From NCBI GenBank assembly GCA_964431545.1, contig CAYSLC010000177.1, positions 1-11,696 on the forward strand: a stretch of DNA of 11,696 nucleotides. Direction: 5' to 3'. Source of the stretch: CAYSLC01 sp964431545. Lineage in GTDB: Bacteria; Desulfobacterota; Desulfobacteria; Desulfobacterales; JAABSP01. Shown in pieces: positions 7,635-11,696 of the stretch (position 1 is the stretch's first letter; each line of letters begins with the position of its first letter). A program made the translations under genes and the position numbers. A model generated the notes under the pieces. The model did not search any database, was not told the DNA's origin, and was given only the letters and a program-made list of their open reading frames with translations.

Positions 7635-8612
7635 TCAGGGGACCGGCACCTCCAGGAGCAGGGCCATGAGCCGGTCCCGGGGGATTTCCGCCCGGTCCTC
7701 GGCCGACCGGAGCCGGTGGCCGGTCACCCACGGCAGGACCGCCTGGAGATCCTCGGGGAGGAGATGGTCCCGTCCGTGGATGTACCCCCACGACCGGGCC
7801 GCCCGGAGCAGGGCGATGCCGGCCCTGGGGGAGAGGCCCACGAAGAAGTGGGGGGAGGTCCGGGTGTAGTCGACGATGTCCTGGAGGTAGTCGAGGAAGG
7901 CGTCCGAGGCGTGGACCTGCGAGATCTTCTCCTGGATCTCCAGGACGTCCTCCCGGACGATGCAGGTGTCCATCTCCTCCAGAAGCCCCTGGGCCCCCTC
8001 CTCCCGCAGCAGGAGCTTCTCCGCGGCCCGGCCCGGATATCCGATCTCGATGCGCATGAGGAACCGGTCGAGCTGGGATTCGGGCAGGGGGAAGGTGCCC
8101 GATTGTTCCAGGGGGTTCTGGGTGGCGATGACGAAGAACGGGTTCTCCAGGCGCCGGGTCCGGCCCTCCACCGTGGCCTGCCCCTCCTCCATCGCCTCCA
8201 GCAGGGCGCTCTGGGTCTTGGGGGTGGCACGGTTGATCTCGTCGGCCAGAAGGACCTGGGTGAAGATGGGGCCGGGGTGGAAGACGAAGGTGCCGCTCTT
8301 CTGCTCGAAGACGGAGATCCCCAGGATGTCGCCGGGGAGCATGTCGCTGGTGAACTGGATCCGCCGGAACCCGAGGCCCAGGCACCGGGCCAGGACCTTG
8401 GCCAGGGTGGTCTTGCCGATGCCGGGGAGGTCCTCGATGAGCAGATGCCCCCGGGCGAAGAGGCAGGCCAGGGCCAGGCGGATCTGGGACTCCTTGCCCA
8501 GCACCACGCCGCCGATCTGCTCGACAATCTTTTCGAAGGTCTGGTTCACGGGCCGGCGGTTCCCCTTGGGCGGCGGTTGGCGGATGTCGATGCCATGGTC
8601 CATCTCTACCAT
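7635..8612 (-). CDS. MoxR family AAA+ ATPase
   Basis: A 325-residue cytosolic AAA+ ATPase of usual MoxR length. It shows Walker A in LPGIGKTTLAK (Lys67), Walker B LLADEIN (Asp124, Glu125), the GIS-type loop near 98-118, sensor 1 FFVIATQN (Asn166) and the LPESQLDRF block (176-184). The ASPRAGIALLRAARSWG-like helix near the lid appears here as LSPRAGIALLRAARSW. MoxR proteins act as chaperones for maturation of partner proteins, often metal- or cofactor-containing or with VWA domains. Here the next two genes encode a DUF58 protein and a TgpA-like transglutaminase, the classic operon of this type. ATG 8612 has a GAGG only three bases upstream; the second ATG at 8603 has a GAGGG 11 bases upstream, so either may be used. 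Both starts sit within an inverted repeat (8592-8615). The promoter probably lies in 8616-8815, but I see no convincing one. Confidence 0.93.
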   Translation of the reverse strand: MVEMDHGIDIRQPPPKGNRRPVNQTFEKIVEQIGGVVLGKESQIRLALACLFARGHLLIEDLPGIGKTTLAKVLARCLGLGFRRIQFTSDMLPGDILGISVFEQKSGTFVFHPGPIFTQVLLADEINRATPKTQSALLEAMEEGQATVEGRTRRLENPFFVIATQNPLEQSGTFPLPESQLDRFLMRIEIGYPGRAAEKLLLREEGAQGLLEEMDTCIVREDVLEIQEKISQVHASDAFLDYLQDIVDYTRTSPHFFVGLSPRAGIALLRAARSWGYIHGRDHLLPEDLQAVLPWVTGHRLRSAEDRAEIPRDRLMALLLEVPVP

Positions 8613-8615
8613 GGC
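8592..8615 (-). repeat. Inverted repeat over the moxR start codons
   Basis: GCCATGGT at 8592-8599 and ACCATGGC at 8608-8615 are perfect eight-base inverted arms around an eight-base spacer. The two candidate ATG starts of moxR are at 8612-8610 (inside one arm) and 8603-8601 (in the loop). Folded in mRNA, this would hide the first start and present the second, so it could modulate translation. The arms lie partly in coding sequence and could be coincidental. Confidence 0.4.
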
Positions 8616-8815
8616 CCTCGAGGATCTGTCAATGTGAACGGGGGGCGGTTTGCGGTTGAACGATCAATGAAGGCGCTTCCTTCCAGCCTTGCCGCCGGCC
8701 GTTTTGTAGCTTTTCTTTATTTCAAAACGACATCTATAGCAGGACGGTTCGAGGAAGCCGCCGGCGGGAGCCTGAACCTTCGCGAAGCGGCGGCCCGATT
8801 CCGGGAGGCCCGGGC
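8616..8815. other. Stretch upstream of moxR with no confident gene; possible partial frame at 8667-8815
   Basis: About 200 bases between the moxR start and the 100-N gap. It should hold the moxR promoter; TTGACA on the minus strand at 8624-8619 matches a -35 box, but nothing at the right distance looks like a -10 box. A local AT-rich patch at 8700-8740 contains CGTTTTG/CAAAACG arms (8700-8706 and 8723-8729). A plus-strand frame from ATG 8667 is open to the gap and its last part (GGSLNLREAAARFREAR) has G/C third positions like real genes here. It lacks a ribosome site and resembles nothing I recognise. A minus-strand frame ending at 8664 is also open into the gap. Confidence 0.3.
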
Positions 8816-8915
8816 NNNNNNNNNNNNNNNNNNNNNNNNNNNNNNNNNNNNNNNNNNNNNNNNNNNNNNNNNNNNNNNNNNNNNNNNNNNNNNNNNNNNN
8901 NNNNNNNNNNNNNNN
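8816..8915. other. 100-N scaffold gap
   Basis: Exactly 100 Ns, the conventional size for a join of unknown length. Base composition changes sharply across it: GC-rich to the left, AT-richer to the right. The nuclease-like gene on the minus strand runs into it from the right and loses its 3' end. Gene order and distance across this point are therefore not proven by the sequence. Confidence 0.97.
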
Positions 8916-9377
8916 AGTGTATCCATCAAAAACATAGCCGAGCATTGCGCCGTTTTCCATGAGTGGCGCATATCGCCCTTTGATAAACCGCATCATGCCA
9001 TTTTTTACATATTCATCGTTTCCAGACTTGAACTGACCACCGGGAGAAAGAAAACGCAGCCGTTTTGCTTCTATCGCAAAATAGACTTGGTATCCCTGAT
9101 CGGATGGCACCAAGAGGTCGATTCTACCTCCAGGCGTGTTTGAATCCAAATCCATGGATGGGATTTCAGGCTGGAGCTGAATGCTGAGAGCCGCGGGTCC
9201 ATCTCTGAATGCTGGGAGTCGTATTATTCGTCCATGAAGCCTTCTTGTGATCCAATCCTCCCTGTCATACTCGGTTTTCTTTTTCAAAAGCTTACTTGCA
9301 TCGAGAATGGAAGAGAGGATAATCGGAATATGTTTTTGAGGAAAAAGCCGCTTGAAGGCACCAGGATCGCCTTTCAT
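8916..9377 (-). CDS. PD-(D/E)XK nuclease-like protein of a restriction-modification pair (3' end missing)
   Basis: 154 N-terminal residues are visible before the scaffold gap cuts the gene. The core shows GGRIDLLV (Asp87) and, 15 residues on, FAIEAKRL (Glu103, Lys105), the D-Xn-ExK arrangement of PD-(D/E)XK nucleases. A preceding EDWITRRL with Glu40 could supply the helix acidic residue. After the core, NGMMRFIKGRYAPLMENG and MLGYVFDGYT are clear and resemble small proteins I associate with DNA methylase operons. The ATG at 9377 begins one base after the methylase TGA (9381-9379), so the two are translationally coupled. An upstream in-frame extension would overlap the methylase and is not needed. 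It probably cuts DNA as the restriction partner, but specificity and true nuclease activity are inferred. Codon use is more AT-rich than in the left contig. Sequence at 8664-8815 should not be assumed to be its 3' end. Confidence 0.72.
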
Positions 9378-9378
9378 T

Positions 9379-10593
9379 TCAGTCCGCCCTTGACACCGTG
9401 ATTTCGGCGTATACCCGTGCGGCATCGTTGATGGCTGTCGTGCGAGTCCAATTCAAGAGGATGTTTGGACGAATGATATGTATCCGATCGCCCTGGAAAA
9501 ATAGAATATCCCTTTCATAAACCAGCGTATTGCTCTTTTTTGAAACGCCGCCGTAATATCGGCTTAAAATCTCAGACAATCCTTCGGACAGTTCTTTTTC
9601 TTTGAAAGCCGCCTCTGATTCTGAAAGGATTAAGATGACCATTGCCAGTCCGGTTTTGCTGTCCGTTCCACCTTCGGCACGAACTCGGGAATCCGAGCCT
9701 TCCTGAATGGCCCAGGTGTTCAATGTATCGGCTAATGTATCGCCATACGCGGCCAGCCCTTTCTCAGCGTATGGAGAAACAGCTGTCCGTTCTACCGAAT
9801 CGAGCGTTACAGTTTGAGAACTGTATCGTGTTCCAGGTGTCGAACTGGGGATAAAGACATTTACCGTATCTTCGACGATTGTGATCTCCTGATCCGTCAG
9901 GCCGAAATATTGATAAATCAGTGGCTCGATTTCTTTTTGCACTGAACCGGCAATCTTGCTTCTTTCCCTCCGCCATTGTCTATCGTCTACTTCATCGTCT
10001 CCCCAAGAAGAATCATTTTTGAATTCGGTATGTACTTTTTCCAGCCTGTTTTTTAATGCTTTTATTTTTTCAGCCACTTGAATGATGATATATTCGGCAT
10101 CGGGTGAAATAAAATCGTTTTCAGGCAAAGGGAATGGAACTCTCAACAATTCATTCAGGTGAACCTTATCTCTCTCACTCCCCCAATTTGCGGCAGTATG
10201 AAACAAGTAATATTTAGCAAGATTAGAGCGCAGATAAGCTGCAAGAAACATCAATTGTTCCGCATCATCGTGTGGACCTGAAATTGATTGTAATGAGTGT
10301 TGAAAGAGTACATCAAAATCACAATACGCCACTTTGCCGAATCCTTGGCTGACTAGTACCATTGGAGAATTGAACAGCCTTTTATCTGGAACCCGGCGCA
10401 TTCCATCCAACGATGCGCCAATATCCAACAATCTTTTTTCAAGCGTTGTACAATCTGCTTGGATATGAACCCCCATGGCATCAATTGAGGCATCTATAAA
10501 ATTGGTATCCATTTCCCACGGAATGTTTTTTTTTGTCTGATAATTAGAATTGGTAGTTGCTTTTTCTGTGTAGTAAGGCTGAAAACATAGACC
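9379..10593 (-). CDS. Adenine-N6 DNA methyltransferase, C-terminal part (target recognition and C-terminal domain)
   Basis: This is the continuation of the methylase beginning at 11696, in the same reading frame and separated from it only by a TAA at 10596-10594. The first residues after the stop, GLCFQPYYTEKA and IPWEMDTNF, read like the linker into a target-recognition region. A block typical of that region follows: VLVSQGFGKVAYCDF, then DAEQLMFLAAYLRSNLAKYY and LNELLRVPFPLP. A coiled segment (AEKIKALKNRLEKVHTEF) comes next. The last 200 residues or so form a domain I cannot name, ending NWTRTTAINDAARVYAEI. Taken alone, the first ATG is at 10512 (377 residues), but useful-looking sequence precedes it, so that ATG is probably internal. 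The stop lies one base before the start of the nuclease-like gene. If the TAA is an error, the intact protein would exceed 766 residues. If real, this half is untranslated or independently started. Confidence 0.75.
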   Translation of the reverse strand, partial: GLCFQPYYTEKATTNSNYQTKKNIPWEMDTNFIDASIDAMGVHIQADCTTLEKRLLDIGASLDGMRRVPDKRLFNSPMVLVSQGFGKVAYCDFDVLFQHSLQSISGPHDDAEQLMFLAAYLRSNLAKYYLFHTAANWGSERDKVHLNELLRVPFPLPENDFISPDAEYIIIQVAEKIKALKNRLEKVHTEFKNDSSWGDDEVDDRQWRRERSKIAGSVQKEIEPLIYQYFGLTDQEITIVEDTVNVFIPSSTPGTRYSSQTVTLDSVERTAVSPYAEKGLAAYGDTLADTLNTWAIQEGSDSRVRAEGGTDSKTGLAMVILILSESEAAFKEKELSEGLSEILSRYYGGVSKKSNTLVYERDILFFQGDRIHIIRPNILLNWTRTTAINDAARVYAEITVSRAD

Positions 10594-11696
10594 TTATATC
10601 CACTTTTNNNNNNNNNNGCCTTCCTTCGGCTTGCCAGCTAATTCGGACAGGGGCGGCAATGATTGCAGCAAATCAAGCAATTTTTGATCACGAGGCGTCC
10701 CCCAAAGGCGACGTTTCCAAACAACCGGCGCGGTTTGAGTCTCCGTCGCGGCCAAAATGTCGGTGAGCGGTATCCATGTGCGGGAAGATGGATTGACGAT
10801 AATAACCCCCTCTCGCACCCCGTCCCGATTGAATTTCGGCGCGGCGAACTCAATCATGTGATGATTTTGAGGGCTAAAATTTTTAAATCTGGCTATAATA
10901 GCAGGGCATAATGCCTTCTGGAAAAGCAGGAAGCTGTAGTCCGCCAACTGCAATACTTTTTCCAAGGTAACCCGCTTGAGCCATTCTCCCTGGAAAGTAT
11001 CCGTTTGATTTTGAATAATTTTCGTAGGCAGCAATAAGCATCCTGTGCCGCTGTATTTCAAAAAATTTGGCGCTTTTTCTAGGAATTTCAGGGCAAGTTG
11101 TTTAGAACCACGACCTTCCCATGGTGGGTTGCCGATAATGCAGTCGAATTCCCCGTCCACCATCATGTCATCGGAAAGAAAATCAGCCTTTTTGATCACT
11201 GGAATATCCGCGAGTGGAGACTCGGAATCATCGCCGTATTCCAGCAATCTCGGCAACTTTTCCCCAGTCTTTTGAATATATTTTTCGATATCCGGCGGAT
11301 CAAAAAAATCAAGGTAAGCCAGATAAAGACTGAAACAGGCGATGCGGCAGGCGGTTTCTTCGATATCCACTCCCCGGATTTGATTCATTAAGATGGACTT
11401 AAGCGCTTCCGCCTTTTTGGAATACCGCACTCTACCCAAGCGAGACAGGCGATGCGCGGCAAGACGGTTAAACAAAATGACAAGAAAAATTCCAGACCCA
11501 CATGCCGGATCAAAAAAAGTCCAATCCCATGCTTCCGGCTCGTCGCGCACCGCCTCATCCACAACCATTTCCGCGAGAAATCTTGGCGTGTAAAATGCGC
11601 CGCTTTTGCGCTGTCCCTCGGGGTTTTCAGCGGCCAAAAAATCCTGATAAATAGCGCTGATGGTTTCAACGGGGATCATTTTAAAATCATACGGCC
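10594..11696 (-). CDS. Adenine-N6 DNA methyltransferase, N-terminal/catalytic part (5' end outside window, premature TAA)
   Basis: A gamma-class-like N6-adenine DNA methylase, the modification half of a restriction-type system. It shows the S-adenosylmethionine-binding motif I, DPACGSGIFL (first codon at 11511), preceded by the family block GAFYTPRFLAEMVVDEAV. The catalytic motif IV, NPPWEGRGS, starts at 11130. The ATG at 11679 is probably not the start: the frame stays open to the window edge and reads PYDFKMIPVETISAIYQDFL, a stretch usually internal in this family, where further N-terminal residues precede it. The reading passes the 10-N gap at 10608-10617 and ends at TAA 10596-10594. Homologous-looking coding sequence resumes in the same frame immediately after. 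So the gene is either a nonsense-mutated pseudogene or an intact gene with an assembly error. Low GC compared with the left contig fits an accessory, transferable system. Confidence 0.85.
   Translation of the reverse strand, partial: PYDFKMIPVETISAIYQDFLAAENPEGQRKSGAFYTPRFLAEMVVDEAVRDEPEAWDWTFFDPACGSGIFLVILFNRLAAHRLSRLGRVRYSKKAEALKSILMNQIRGVDIEETACRIACFSLYLAYLDFFDPPDIEKYIQKTGEKLPRLLEYGDDSESPLADIPVIKKADFLSDDMMVDGEFDCIIGNPPWEGRGSKQLALKFLEKAPNFLKYSGTGCLLLPTKIIQNQTDTFQGEWLKRVTLEKVLQLADYSFLLFQKALCPAIIARFKNFSPQNHHMIEFAAPKFNRDGVREGVIIVNPSSRTWIPLTDILAATETQTAPVVWKRRLWGTPRDQKLLDLLQSLPPLSELAGKPKEGXXXXKWI
10608..10617. other. 10-N gap inside the methylase gene
   Basis: Ten Ns lie within the methylase coding region. 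Taken as exactly ten bases, the frame on both sides agrees (PKEG on one side, KWI on the other), which suggests an approximately sized gap rather than a large loss. The in-frame TAA lies only 11 bases from the gap edge, so base quality there is doubtful. Confidence 0.95.

Noticed and set aside
6625..8385. Long minus-strand open frame continuing upstream of the TgpA start
   Set aside because: It overlaps the DUF58 and MoxR genes, which have clear family motifs in other frames. The extension is proline/arginine/glycine-rich with no domain, an effect of high GC.
8619..8624. TTGACA on the minus strand as the moxR -35 box
   Set aside because: A -10 box at 16-18 bases would fall in the moxR start region (around GTAGAG), which does not resemble TATAAT and would leave no leader.
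8664..8815. Minus-strand frame left of the gap as the C-terminus of the nuclease-like protein
   Set aside because: Its frame agreement depends on the gap being exactly 100 bases, composition differs from the nuclease gene, and the residues show no recognisable family ending.
7107..9143. Plus-strand open frame of 678 codons opposite moxR and DUF58, reaching across the N gap
   Set aside because: It is antisense to well-supported genes, rich in Gly/Pro/Asp/Glu typical of GC-rich shadow frames, and is carried through 100 Ns, which prove nothing about the frame.
10594..10596. TAA recoding (programmed readthrough) in the methylase
   Set aside because: Nothing nearby suggests a readthrough signal, and an error next to the N gap or a plain nonsense mutation is simpler.

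Overview
The window is a scaffold of three contig pieces separated by two N runs (8816-8915, 100 Ns; 10608-10617, 10 Ns). The left piece (1-8815) is very GC-rich, by eye roughly 70%, with dense G/C third positions. The two right pieces (8916-10607 and 10618-11696) are much more AT-rich, by eye roughly 40-50%. The left-piece content is an NMT1/THI5-type periplasmic sensor joined to a hybrid histidine kinase, a DsrE-like sulfur-relay protein, a YihG-type acyltransferase and a MoxR/DUF58/TgpA operon. It suggests a Gram-negative, high-GC bacterium, most plausibly of the former Deltaproteobacteria (Desulfobacterota). This is inference from gene content and composition, not a marker gene.

Layout. 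14-2680 (+): a membrane hybrid histidine kinase with a periplasmic solute-binding domain. 2739-3140 (+): the ADP-ribosyltransferase lobe of a KptA/Tpt1 RNA 2'-phosphotransferase that lacks the usual N-terminal lobe. 3141-3294: a non-coding stretch with a strong sigma70-like promoter and an 18-bp perfect palindrome at the predicted transcript start. 3295-3669 (+): DsrE family protein with a CxxC motif. 3733-4656 (+): YihG-like membrane acyltransferase. Its stop codon abuts the stop codon of the convergent gene in a shared TGATCA.

8612-4657 (-): an operon read leftwards, MoxR AAA+ ATPase, then DUF58 protein, then TgpA-like transmembrane transglutaminase. The last two overlap as ATGA. This is a widespread conserved trio thought to act on envelope or secreted proteins. 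Upstream of moxR lie about 200 bases with no confident gene, then the 100-N gap.

11696-8916 (-): a restriction-modification-like pair. First comes an adenine-N6 DNA methyltransferase (DPACGSG and NPPW motifs) whose 5' end lies beyond the window. It is interrupted by a 10-N gap and a single in-frame TAA. One base after its stop starts a PD-(D/E)XK nuclease-like gene whose 3' end is lost in the 100-N gap. The low-GC defence-type pair next to a high-GC chromosomal block could be a horizontally acquired island or a scaffolding artefact.

The strongest points for follow-up are the broken methylase, the truncated 2'-phosphotransferase, the palindrome under the DsrE promoter and the composition break. 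No RNA genes, CRISPR arrays or insertion sequences were seen. I do not see clear evidence of a wholly new system. The methylase-nuclease pair is the best place to look, because its upstream genes are outside the window.
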